Assembly (NCBI RefSeq): GCF_019399895.1
Contig: NC_091882.1
Span: 3,720,001 to 3,784,000, forward strand
From: Cardiocondyla obscurior
Lineage: Eukaryota > Arthropoda > Insecta > Hymenoptera > Formicidae
DNA: 64,000 nt
Direction of reading: 5' to 3'
Of this stretch, positions 13,905 through 25,629 are shown piece by piece (positions within the stretch are counted from its first letter, which is position 1; every line of letters begins with the position of its first letter). A program made the position numbers and the translations under genes. A model generated the notes under the pieces. It searched no databases. It was not told the DNA's origin and was given only the letters and a program-made list of their open reading frames with translations.

Positions 13905-15340
13905 CACGGGGAAGGTGAAGTGATGGAGAAGCAGGAAGAGAGAAAAAAGACCGAAGGCGAATAAAAAAGTCACGACGTGTTATGACTTTATAGCGTTATA
14001 TCCTGCTGCGGAATTGCTGGTCCTAATCCTTTGTCTTAGCTGAGCTGCCGTGGGCCGTCCGCAAGGTTTTGTTGCCCAATTTATGGTTGTTAGGATTTTA
14101 ACATACGGCAATATAGTCACGGATGTCTTGGCGCCGAGGCACGATGCGAGCGTTGCACCGTGTGATGTACGAAAAAATGGCACGCAACGTAATGAATAAT
14201 AGTCCGGCGCGATTACCTATGCGAGGAAATTAACTCGCCGCAATATCTTCGCTCCGGCGACGTAATTGCGCGCTGTTTCGCTTGCTGAAATACCTTTGAA
14301 ATTACAAAACTCGAAAGCTGCGAGATTTTTTTTTTTTTTTTTTTTTTTATTAATCTAAACATATTTAGACTAAATATAAACATAGACTAGATATATATTT
14401 AGATCTACGAAGGAAAGCAGACCGGTCTCACGCTGCTGGAAATTTACTTCGCTCTCGTTGCTCGAGTTTTAATCTTCGACGGCGTGCGTGCCACGAGTGC
14501 GTGTTTGCTGCCAACAGACCGGAAGGACGCGGGTCAGGTGAGCGTCCGCCCCCCTGAGCGAGAACCGTCAGGGTGGTCTCCCGTTGAAAAGTTTACAGAT
14601 TTCTTATTACTAACAGGAAATTCCGTTCGTTTGATTTTTCTTTTTTTTTTTTTCTTTCGTTAATTCCACGCTGAAAATTCTAAGTTTAATGTAACTGATA
14701 ATCGGAACCACACACCTCTCCGCGATACAGCGTCGTAAATTTATTGAGCGACAAAGAATAGACATTTCGTAGTAGGACGCGTCTCTATCGCGGCTTATTC
14801 CAATATTTATCATCCGCCGTATCTCCGAAAACTTCAACCGGCTTGCGAGCTCGTGTTCGCAAACTACTGAGTGGAGTTTATTTTCTCCGATCCTCGAAGG
14901 AGAAGGATGGTGCGCCTATCCATTGTCCTTCTCCCGTGCCTTCTTTCTCTCCCTTCCCTCCGCACTTTCATTAAAACTCCACCCACCGCGAAAGTACCAT
15001 TGTTCGAATATTCAAAACGGAGACGTTCATTGTGGTACGTTAGAATGGGCACAATGTGGTTCCTGTGTTGCGGCGCGCGCGTGCTGCGACTTACAACTCA
15101 TCCGTAACTTTTTTTTCTTTTTTTTTTTAATCCGCCGAACGCCGAAAATGAAGTCGGGAAGGGATTTCGGCAAAACAGGTGTATGCCGCGCGCGGCCCTC
15201 AACGCGGACGGCCGAAGTATCGATCGCGGGATATCCGAGGATCTGCGGGACCTTGAGTAAGGACGACTATCGGAGTCGGGAATGGTGAAACTTGGGTCTC
15301 TTTGAACGACAATGAACGTGCTACGACGTTAAAGTGGTCT

Positions 15341-15346
15341 TTTATT
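15341..15346 (-). terminator. Candidate distal polyadenylation signal AATAAA
   Basis: Canonical hexamer on the minus strand with modestly T/G-containing sequence 15-40 bases further on. It was chosen as the outermost hexamer of the probable 3' UTR. Similar hexamers occur by chance in AT-rich sequence, so the support is weak. Confidence 0.3.
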
Positions 15347-15485
15347 CATAAATCTTCGTCGCCGTTGCAAATAACGCCGATACCGGAGGAAAAGTAACGC
15401 TGAATAACGTTTCGTAATGCGGTATTGAGGTAGACGGAGAAAGAAAAATGTGAAGCGTGCGTGTTACAACGTAATATAGTCTTCC

Positions 15486-15828
15486 TTTTAATATAATATG
15501 AATTTATAATGATAGAGTAGACAATAATATTAATAATAAAATAATAATAGTAATAATATACTGATGTTAATAATAATGATAATAGCAATGATACATACAT
15601 ATATATATGTATATATGCATATGTATATATACATATATGTATTGCTATTATTATTCTTAAAAACATCGACATATTATCAATACTTTCATTATTTTATAAT
15701 ATAATATCAATTCATAATGATTAAGCAGACAATAATGATGAAATAATAGAAATAATATGTCGATGTTAAAATAATGGTGGTAATAGCAATAATATATATG
15801 TACATGCATATATACATACATATGTGTA
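15486..15828. repeat. Three AT-rich units in alternating orientation (double palindrome)
   Basis: A unit of about 100-135 bp appears forward, inverted, then forward. One palindrome is centred at about 15615: AATAGCAAT at 15581 pairs with ATTGCTATT ending 15649, and GATGTT at 15563 pairs with AACATC at 15662. A second is centred at about 15715: AACATC at 15662 pairs with GATGTT ending 15767. The units share an ATATGTATA-rich end. The array lies near the predicted end of the gene, so sense transcripts would fold strongly. Confidence 0.8.
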
Positions 15829-16180
15829 TATATATACTTTTTTTTTCTGTTTATATTCACATTCAGAACTATGTACAGTTTTAATTATTTTACAATCGAA
15901 TCCGTACGAACAAGCGAATAAAATCTAAGTCGTAGCATATGTATATCTGCATCATTACGTGTACTATTCACAACAAATAGATTCTCTCACGAAGGTGCGA
16001 CAATGTACACAAAACGTGCATTATATTTATATATTTATATAATTTTTTTTTTTCTTATTCACTCTTCCGTTTTAGCCTTCGTTAGTCGAAACCGTCCGCA
16101 AGGCGGTACCATTCCACACTTGCTCTTTACTTTCCCAGCACATTCTTTTTTTTCTGTCTATCTCCCTATACTTCTCTGAT

Positions 16181-16188
16181 TATTTACA
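16181..16188 (-). promoter_or_regulatory. Pumilio-type motif TGTAAATA (3 of 3)
   Basis: Third exact TGTAAATA within about 2.7 kb on the sense strand. The motif also occurs once outside this region (near 39.97 kb, intron 2), so single copies are not diagnostic; the cluster is the signal. Confidence 0.33.
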
Positions 16189-17972
16189 AAAAAACGTTAT
16201 CATATCTATATAATTATACTATGATATACGTGTCAACGAATGCACGAGCACCGACCGTCTTCGTCAGAGTATACCGATACCGCGAACGCCTTACGTTATC
16301 GTTTCCTCCCCTTTTTTTTTTTCTTTCTTCCCTGCTACCCTCCCCCGTTGAACTCTTCCGTTATCACAGATATAAATAAATGTATTCTTTACAAAACAAT
16401 GTACAAGTTCGACACGCTTCTCCCCAACCGTCAACGATGACTCGCGCGCGCTCCTGTTTGCATTTACGCCGAAGTACAAAATAATAGTCGACCTCCCATC
16501 TTATTAATTTTTTTTTTCCTTTCCTTTTTCTTTTTTTTTCTTCGAAATTTTGACCCGAAAACCGTTCGCGATTCGCGCGAGATACCACGCATCCCTCGGC
16601 TCTTATCACCACGCGATCAGTTTCGCGAAAAGAGGGACAATCCGCGCGATATACATATAATATAAAAAAATATCAACAACTTCTTCTTTTTTTTTTTTTT
16701 TGTCTCGAGCACCGTGCACGCCGCATTTCCACTTTTCACGCCCCGTGCTCGCGACGTTCTCGCGCATCTCGCGTGAAAAAAAGCAGTGAGTGAAACCATA
16801 AATCATCTTATCCCTCTTAATAAAGCGCAACGCCGATCAACACAATCATCTGTTAACAAAACTTAAAATTGTTCATAAAGGAAATCGATAATCGCAAGAA
16901 ATACAACAAAATACAGGCATTTAGCCAACAATCAAATGTAACACGCTAGGGAGAATAATACTACGCGTACGAATTGGTGTCCCCGATGTCGCGGCTCGAC
17001 CTGAGATGCGCGGAGTGCACGGATGTCGCGCGAAAAGGGACGAATTTGCTCCTTAACGATTATTATTCAATTTCTCACTGCGTCCCTTCCGTCGCGGTGA
17101 ATGCCATTGTTAGGCGCTTAAGCATACCGCCCCGAATCCGCTCATATATATTTATTTATACTTATAATACAGCGATGTATACTCTGCAGCGAGGATCTTT
17201 CTCCCTTTTTTTTTCTCTCTCTCTTTCTCTCTCTGCGAAATCCTTAAGACGCGTCATCCCGATAAAATTTCGTGATGTAGTAGGTACAGCCTTAAGATCT
17301 ACGGCTTAGAGTTACTTGCGTGTCACCGTGTGTGTATGTGTATTGCGTAGGTGTACTATTTATCATTCCATCTCTATATGCGGGTATTCGGGTATACGTT
17401 AATATTTCATTCGGATAATTAAAGGAGTTAGTGGTAAGTTTAACCATAGTAGCTTTGTAATGCGCTACGCAATCTGTCCTTCCCTTATTTTCACCTTAAA
17501 CCTATAACAGGTAGATCGAGTGCTTTTCTCTTCACGCTCTTTCTCTTACGTCTCAGTTTCTTTTTTTTTTTCTGCCGCTCTTTCTTTTTTTTTTCCCTTC
17601 TTTCTTTCTCGATATTCGTGCCGCGCGCAACTTAGTCGAAGTATTATACTCGCTCGAACGCACCGTCGAAACTCTTTCTCTTTCTGCCGAGTTAAATGAC
17701 CGATCTCGAGCGACAACCGTTAAGAAAGACCCCGTTATATCGTAACGAAGAAGTAGTGCTACCTTGCACGTTGCCCATGTGTAATTCGCGACTGGGTACC
17801 CTCGCTATCTCGGAAGAGGCGCATCGTTCGTCCGACAATTCCGGTGCATTTAGAATCGCAAACGATTCGCCCTTCCACATTGTACATGCACGCGATCGTC
17901 AGCACGGAGCCGTCACCGCTAAATTCCCGAAATAATCGGCATTCTGCTTAATTTTTTTTATTTTATTCTTTT

Positions 17973-17980
17973 TATTTACA
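17973..17980 (-). promoter_or_regulatory. Pumilio-type motif TGTAAATA (2 of 3)
   Basis: Exact TGTAAATA on the sense strand. It overlaps one AATAAA hexamer and sits beside another, so Pumilio binding could interact with polyadenylation choice. Inferred only. Confidence 0.33.
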
Positions 17981-18846
17981 AAATCGATGACTCTACGCAC
18001 GCGGTGCCGTTCCGGAAATCCCGAGACGTCGCTGGACGATCAGCGGACGAGACATTGACTAAATAAAAGACTCGTTATTACGTGTACGTGTACGTGTGTA
18101 CGCGCGTGGGGACGCGTGTGTAAGTGTAAATGTAAAAACGATATACACCGGCGGTATCATCCGAACGTTAATCCGAAGACGATCGCGGAAAGTTCGGCCA
18201 CTCGATCTGGGTAACTTGAAAAAAAAAAAAAAAAATCTCCTCTTATCGTACAAGCCCGGTTTAACGGCGGGGGCGACGCGCAGCGCGTGTTTTTTTTCCC
18301 GTGCCCCGTGAACCCGTCTCTTCCGACCGTCAAGCGAAACGATCGATGGTGCCGATCGAAAATATGGCGGCTCGCAGCTCTCTCGCTCGCAGCACGCCGG
18401 AGGAGGTGAGCGCGTCCGGACATAAATCCCGCAGCGCGCTCGGCCCCCATTACTTTCTTCTTACCCGGCCCCCGGTGTCGCTTCGCCGTACGTAGCCGTG
18501 CGTAAGCAGGCACTTTGACGTAATTCTCCTAATTCCTAAATCTCCTCTAAGCCGCCTTCCAACTCCCTCCTCCCTCCTCCCTCCCCCTCCCCGGCCCCCG
18601 CTCCCGCTTCGCGTAGTCACTTTTCTACCCCCTCATACGTCTTCTCCGAGTCGCGCCTTCCAGAGGTCGGGGAACGATTTATGTATCTCGAAGAGTCGAC
18701 CACCTTTCCTCCCTTTCCTTCTTCCTTCCTGCTCGCCCCCGAACCGCCTCTGCCCGCTTCTTATATGCCTCGCACTTCTTTCTCACTCCACCCCTGACGC
18801 GAAGTCGAGATAACGCTAATAAATCCCGGGACCACTCAGGAGCGCG

Positions 18847-18854
18847 TATTTACA
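18847..18854 (-). promoter_or_regulatory. Pumilio-type motif TGTAAATA (1 of 3)
   Basis: Exact match to the PUF-family consensus TGTANATA on the sense strand of the probable 3' UTR, about 40 bases after the candidate stop. Known role of such motifs: binding by Pumilio to repress or localise mRNA. Function here is inferred. Confidence 0.35.
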
Positions 18855-18889
18855 GTCCGGCCACAGGACTTCCTCGCAAGACCTTTCCC

Positions 18890-18908
18890 TCACCGACGCC
18901 GCTTTATT
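18890..18908 (-). CDS. Iro class (mirr or ara/caup): Candidate terminal coding exon 6 of the Iroquois gene (alternative C-terminus)
   Basis: Inferred. A strong acceptor, a pyrimidine stretch then TGTTGCAG, ends at 18909 on the minus strand. Joining it to the donor at 25633 (phase 2) gives FKPFYKG-IKRRR and a TGA at 18892-18890, so the total is 654 residues. As I recall, fly Araucan also carries a few residues past an FKP..FK motif, which fits a short extension. Against it: the coding part is only 19 bases, so almost any acceptor could produce such a tail, and no transcript is available. The first six exon bases also read AATAAA, which I take as coincidence. Confidence 0.4.
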
Positions 18909-21900
18909 CTGCAACAGAAAAATAGGAATGGGTCTTAGATCGACGCTGCGGTGTTCCTCCTCCACTCCCGGGATAATAGGACGAGCGATTACTTATATTT
19001 ATATTTTATATGCATTTCACGTATTCAGAACACGTGTTAACTTATCATTTTTAAAACATATAATAATATTCAGTAGGAATAATGTTCCAGTAGTTTAAAC
19101 GTTTAATCGATATCTTGACGCGTACTTTTTATTTCTTTTTTTATAATTATTTTTCTTTTTAAACTTTGTATTTTCTCGTGTAAATTGCACCACTTTACCG
19201 GGACTCGAATAACGAATTGTTAAACACGCGCGACTGCGGTCTGTGTGAAAAATTCTATTGAGACCCGGCGTATGAACGTTGATAAGCCGCGCGACAATAG
19301 TTACGAACCGTTTGACGAGCGGGCAATCGGTTTTAAATAGCCGCGATGCCCATGAAATTGCCGATGCCTTTGTAAACTCGTAAACCAACTATTACTAGAG
19401 CGCTTACCTTCGTGGAACCGTTCGCACACACGCGCCTCGTTCGCGACTATCGATACCCGATTGCCGTATCTCACGCCGGTGCCCATTCCGATCGGCACTT
19501 TCGGAGATATAGATCCCGCGTTACAGACGCGGTAAGGAGAAGCGCGGTCGTTTTCTTCGGCGAAACCCGCTCATTACGTATCGCCAAGACTATTTTTCCC
19601 AGTTCCGCGGGTAATCGTTCGCGCCGCGATACCGGCGTGACAGCGATTGTCAGTGTTAATAAACGACAAACCACACGTGCCGCGAGATAAAACGCGATCG
19701 TTATGCAAAACACGTTGCTCACCCGACCATTACTGCCGATATCGTTCGGCACTAAACGAACGTTTATACGCCCGTAACTGTTCCGCCGCAATTGTTGACT
19801 ATTTTCGCGTGGGGTATTCGGGACGACACGCGAGTTACGTAACGAGGGCCTCGATAACAACAATGCTACGTAAAACACCGCGGAACTCTCGGGGGAGATT
19901 AAAACGTATAATTTCTCGGCACATGAAACTTTTACTTAATCGCGACGATTTATGTAGAATTATGCTAACGATTGCGGGCCGGCGCGGCTTTTTACTTTCC
20001 AAACTGATAAAATTGGCGTGATCAGAAATTGCCTGTAGAGATTGTAATCGGGCATTAACGGAAGTTTATATATAGGCGCTTGATGGACCAATGTACGAGC
20101 GAATCAATACTCCTTCTCGGTGAACAACCCGATACGTATTACTGGCGCAATTGGCACGACCGACGCGGCTTTAATCGCACATTGCACGGCTACGCAAAAA
20201 TTAACGTAACGCTACTCACGTTTTTTAACTATTAAATCGATATTTCATTAAGTAATTATTATGATTAATTAATTAATTAATTTTTTAAGTACGTGAATAT
20301 ACTATATTGCCCTTGAAAGTCTTCTCGAAAAAGTCTTTTCACTCTCGCTTACCTTGAACGTGTTAATATATGTTTTTCAAAAGTTTTTTTTTTTTTTTTT
20401 ACCGCGCCGGGAAGAGAATAAAGAAAGTTTCTCGAGTTTCCGAAACTCCACGGAATTACGAGCCATCGGTGTGAAATTTCCGAGATAAAAGTCGCGCGTC
20501 TCGAATCGCAATTTTAAAGTAAAGCCGAGACAAAGGTAGAAACGTCGGGGAACAATATTCTTGCAATCGATTCGCCTCGTAAGAGGGTCACCGTTTCCTC
20601 GAGCGACGTTGATCGGTGCTCGCGGCGATACGGCGACACGTGCGAATTAATCGTGTTTCGCCGAACAATTATGCGGGGAGACGGCGACACGCGATGATAC
20701 GCGGCGGAGCGCCGCCGGGGAAATTTCCGTGGCGCGCGATTATAAACGGGACGCCAATATCCATTTTGGCCGACGTTTCGGGAACTGACGCCCGCGGCAC
20801 CGCCGCGGCGAATATTTCAAAACGGGCTATACGGGGCCGTCTATCCTGTCTGCCGGTTCTGCCATTTCCCCATCTCCCATATCGCGGCGGCCGTTCCTGC
20901 CGGGCCGCGAGCAAAGTGACGGCGGCGCGTCGGCCCGGATGACAAATGTCGCGCGATTATGCGGCAAGTCGTTTCGAAAGTTTCCGCAATGACATCTGGA
21001 TGTTACATGCACGCCGGTTACCACCAACGTGGCGCACCGACGCCCGCCTCTTCCTCCGCGCAATAAACATTTGTGATTATCATTTATGCGCCGAGAACCC
21101 CCGCACCCCATCCCGCCACCGTTTCCATTATGTTACGAAACCGCGAGCGATCTACGCGGACGATAAAAGCGTCTCTCGACGTTTATCGCTATCAACGTCG
21201 AAGCGACCTCGTCGGCTTTAATTTGATAAAACGGAAAGGGGAGAGAAAAACCCGCGCGATTGCGCAACGTCTCCTTTACGATCTCCGCGATCGCATCGAA
21301 GAGATAATTTTTCCCCGCTAATTTCATTACTCGAATTCTCGAATGGCGAATGTCGCGCGCGACGGCGAACAATTTCGCTAGCAGCAACGCGCGCCGTCGT
21401 GTAATTATTACGCGCCGGTCTCGTGTGGCCGGACGCGGTAGCTTGCATAATGTGGAAGACAGACCCCGGCGCATAAAATTATAAACATTAAACAATCATT
21501 AATTTGATGAAAGCCCTGGTCGCCGGGGAACTTTAATAATAACTCACGCTGATAGCTCGCCTTAAGTTACGCATTTTTACAGAAGACGTTAACATTCCGC
21601 TCGCGTATCGACGCGGAGTATTTTTCCCCCTTGGAATTTCACCGGCGTGTATGCGCCTCTATAATGATTTAATTATAACGTGCCCGAGATAAGCGGGAGT
21701 CTGTTTATTTTATAACTTTATTAATATCTCGCTGGAGTTCCTACGCGAACGCGGGGTGCTCGGTAATGCGTAAGGGCGTAGGGATAACGAGCCGTCTCGT
21801 TCGCGGATCTTTTACGAGTACGATCATCGTACCGAAGCGAGCCGGCGATGTTGAGCGTATTTCTTTCTTTTCCTTTTTCTTTTTTTTTTTTTTTAATAAG

Positions 21901-24900
21901 CCGAGATAAGATCTCTTTCTCGCTGTATCTGTCCGGTTTTAGAATTAACGTGTCGATTTATATTCAGAAAAGCAAGGGGAGGCACGTAGGAGCGCGCAAT
22001 GCGATCACGCTCTGCGTTTTTATTCCCAATCAATATCATTTGCATCCCGCGTCGGCCGGCCGAGTCACGAAATCACGTGAATGATAGCGACGCCTCGCCG
22101 AGGGTCGAAAAGGCGAAGGTGCGTGCTCCCTCCGCGATCTCTCGCTGATTAGCCCAGGTAGCAACCGAGCCTCATCTAGCGCGCGCGTCTGGAAGCGTAA
22201 ATCTGCTCCCGCTACCGTCTTCGCCCGCGCGTGAGAGGATCTCACGGTGCACGGCGATAAACGCTTGAAAACGAGCGCGTCGCGTCCCCGCAAAATGGAG
22301 GTCGAGGACAAAGAAGGACGTGGTATACTACGAAGAGCGTGCTGCTTCCGATGAAACTACCAAAGGTCGTACGGGAATTCCAGAAACGCGCGTGTTTTTT
22401 CAAAGAGGCACCGGCGACGCCGGGGCTCATCTATCGAGAGAACGAGAGAAACAGAGACGAACGGAGCTCTCGGGAAACCGCGACGACGTGTTCGAGGATT
22501 TATTAAGGAGACACCTGAATTCCCTCCCTCTCTCCTCCCCCCCCCCTCCCTCCGCTCGGAATCTCGAAGCCGTTAAAAAGATCGCCCATCCTCTCGCACC
22601 TCCGAGGCGGATCACGGGTGCACGGTGGTCGCGAATTTTATGCAGATGCCGTGAGATCGTGTAAATATCGCTAGTCAAAAGGCAACGATAGTTAGAAGTG
22701 GGTCCACCCAAGGAGGAAGGGCTCGGTCGATCCTTGATCGGCCGGTTACCATCGTCCTAATGACGATTAAACATCCCCGCGCTAATTGGCAATTATAGGG
22801 CACAGACATCACGAGAGGACTTTACTTTTGCACGGAGGCTGTTTCTTCGTGGTCCCCGGTCTCTCTCTTTCTTTCTCTCTCTTTTTCTTTCTCTGATCGA
22901 CTCTAAATTGAGAACAAGAACGAGAGAGAATATCAAACTGGTGGTAGGTGCTACAAAAGGCGCTGCCTCGCGCGACCTGAGCGACACACACATTTTCTTT
23001 CTCCTCCTCTTTCTCTTTCTCTCCTCCGTATACCTGTCTGTTTGTACGCAACAGGAAAGGCGAAGTAGGGGCAGGCAAAGATCGAGGATGATCCGGACCG
23101 GAGCGGGTGTTGGTTCGAGAGGTCCGAAAGAGGAGAGGGTAGCATTATAAGCGCATCTGACCTGTGCGAACGCACCAGCGCGTCCGATATATACACACAC
23201 GCGGTGAAACGACGGGGGGAGGGGCCGGGCGGAAAGGGGGAAAAGGGAGGAAGCGAGGTGACGACAGCGAAAACTAGTTTATTTGGAACGCGGCTATAAA
23301 TTAGGATCAGATCGCCGCGAGATAAGAGAGCACCGGCTAACACCCGGTTCCATCCGAAAAGACCACTTCCCCCTGGCCCCTTTATCCGCCACCCCCGTTC
23401 CCCATTCGCCGTCCGCCTTTCTACTCGCGTTCACATCGTGGCATCCTACAAAGACAACGACGACAGACGTTCTCCCGCAGCCGATACGTGGCAGCGTCGC
23501 CCTGGCTGGCGATTCTCTCGGGTCCTCATCGTCTTGTTGCGAAACGAGGCGACGAATGATATGCCAGGATAATTTTTTTGCAGCTCATCTCGTCTTACCC
23601 GCCGTTCAAAAAAAAAAAAAAAAAAGAAACCGCGCTTCGTTTTATCTTCATTTTATTTTGTTACGGAAATAATTAATAATCTTACGTAAAAGTGTCAATA
23701 ATATTATTACGTTTGGTATCTTTTTCTTTTTTTTTTTAATTAAGATTTTTCTATATCTCTCGATTATATCTTATCGGCGTATCCAGCTGGAGACCGGCGC
23801 GCATTTTCCACGCAATAATATCGATCCAGCCGAGCAGATTCCCGCTGCCATCGAAACGCAGATGGCGAGGACTCGAGAGACAACCGCTTTGCTGAAACTA
23901 TTCTCGAATCGGCGCAGGGAGAGAAACCGGGAAATGTATTTTCGCGAGGAGAGCGATTTGGTTCTTTTACGATTCCATCGAATCAGATAATGTTCAAAGA
24001 CTCGTGCTCGCGCCGCGACGTTACGAATACCACGGGAGTATCCGCGGAGAAGAATAGAGGGAGGACGGGGAGGACGGTAAGCCCTGGAGATGAATCCCGC
24101 GTATCGTTTGTAAGGAAACGGGAGAACAGCCGTTTCGGCTCCCTCACTCCCGCGCGTTTTATCTGCGAATGCCGCGAATGAGAAAAGACGGAGGCCTCGG
24201 TTTTCCTCAGGACGCTTTAACGATCGCTTGACGGCAATCGCTTTTCCATCTTCCTCCCGACTTTATCCCTCTCGCGCGCGCAGCTCGCACGCTTTAACGC
24301 GTTTGTCCTACGACCCTCTGCACGGCGGACGATTCGAATTGAAATTTGATAGAGTGTCCCGAGGTAAACGACGGTAAATTTTTTCTTTTTTTTTATCCAC
24401 AAACTTTCGAAAGACGCAGCGGATTCGTGTTATACAATTTATACGCGCGATAAATTTATTGTGAATTATTTATTCGAGACGCGACACGCGTAATTTACGG
24501 AAAATTTACGACGTCACCGGTCGCGGCTAGTGCCGGCTCCTCTCACGGTGCTTTGAGGTATCCATCTTAGGGTTAAGTCCGCTAGTAAGGAGATCTCGCT
24601 CGTGAGACCCGAACGCGAGACTGGACCGGAGTCGTCCGCTCGGTCACCAACGCGACAGGTTGAGGTGTGTCCGAGTATAGTGTTCCAACACATGCGGGCG
24701 CGGACGGTAAACACAGACGCGTACAGACGGACACGCGCGCGTGCACACGTAAAAACCTACGGCCGACCGGTGTGGTAAGAGAAAGACGCGGTTAGCCAGT
24801 GGTGATTCCATTCACTGATTGAAATCTCCGTCCATTTGTCACTGTCAAGAAGGTGGCGATAGCCTCTTTCTCCCTATTTCTCTATCCGTCTCTCTTCCTC

Positions 24901-25629
24901 TCTCTTTTTCTCTTCGCAGCCGTTGCCTCTACCACCGGTGGGCTGCCCACACGCTTCTCAATGTGTGTCCGATACCATTATTATTTCAACTCGGCTCGCT
25001 CGGCTTAACGACCAATCGACACGCCGGATATTAATTTCTTATCGATTGTTCCCGCGGTGTCTCGGCCGTGCGCGAGTTCGGCGCAACACCAGTTCGACCG
25101 GCGCGCCTTTCGCGCAAGCGAGAATCGTTGTATCGATTTTCGTGCCGATAAGCCGGTCATGTACCGTTGCTTCGGACAACTTACCTTTTCTGTCCCCGCC
25201 TCATCCTTTTCCCCGCCGTCTGTCCCGTCAACGCTTCTTTTCTTTTTTTTTTTCTTTTTTTTTTTTTTACAGTTGAAAGTAAATTACGAATATCGCTCGC
25301 CGTGATTGACTCGATATGTTACAGATTAATAACGAAATTCGAGTTGACTTTCCGTAGCGAAAATCTTTCGACGGATGTCGCGAAAAAAAAAAAAAAATAT
25401 ATATATATAAACGACGAAATAATATGATATAGTCACTTACTTTGAGAAAGACGATTATCGTTTTCTGGACCTCGGTACTGGCTTTTAAACTGGCGAGACG
25501 AAGCCGCTATTCATCGATTGCGAACTGGAACAAAAGATTCTCTTTAATTCTTTCCCGCGGTCCTTTTATACATATAACAAAAAAATTTTTTTTTACACGC
25601 TGAATAAAGATTTAGCGTATATTTTCCAC
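18909..25629 (-). other. Intron 5 (if exon 6 is real) or downstream flank
   Basis: Between the exon 5 stop/donor and the candidate exon 6 acceptor. No coding exon recognised. It contains C-rich tracts on the plus strand (22522-22550), a G-rich tract (23214-23250), an A-run (23609-23625), T-runs near 20.38, 21.88 and 25.24 kb, and hexamers near 24.46-24.47 kb that could end a transcript stopping at the exon 5 TGA. Confidence 0.45.

Larger units (their letters stand above)
5957..15319. other. Downstream flank, no gene recognised
   Basis: Mixed CpG-rich and AT-rich sequence. A plus-strand frame of 192 codons at 6033-6611 includes a GGT-repeat glycine run and no domain. The AT-rich, lower-CpG block 6840-7470 differs from its neighbours and might be an old repeat. 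T-runs occur near 9.12, 14.33 and 14.64 kb. No exon or RNA gene seen. Confidence 0.6.
15320..18889 (-). other. Probable 3' UTR of the Iroquois gene
   Basis: Inferred from position after the candidate last exon. I see no coding signal here. On the minus (sense) strand it contains three TGTAAATA Pumilio-type motifs (the first at 18854-18847, overlapping the region boundary), a long G-rich tract at 18599-18565, several AATAAA hexamers (17976, 17967, 17156, 15346), many A-runs, and the palindromic units at 15486-15828. The hexamer at 15346-15341 is a possible distal end; internal hexamers would give shorter forms. If exon 5 is terminal, this stretch is simply downstream flank. Confidence 0.35.

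Noticed and set aside
18818..18908. A 30-codon reading (AAT AAA GCG ...) beginning exactly at the candidate exon 6 acceptor
   Set aside because: It needs a phase 0 join, but the exon 5 donor is phase 2. An open stretch of this length is expected by chance in GC-rich sequence.
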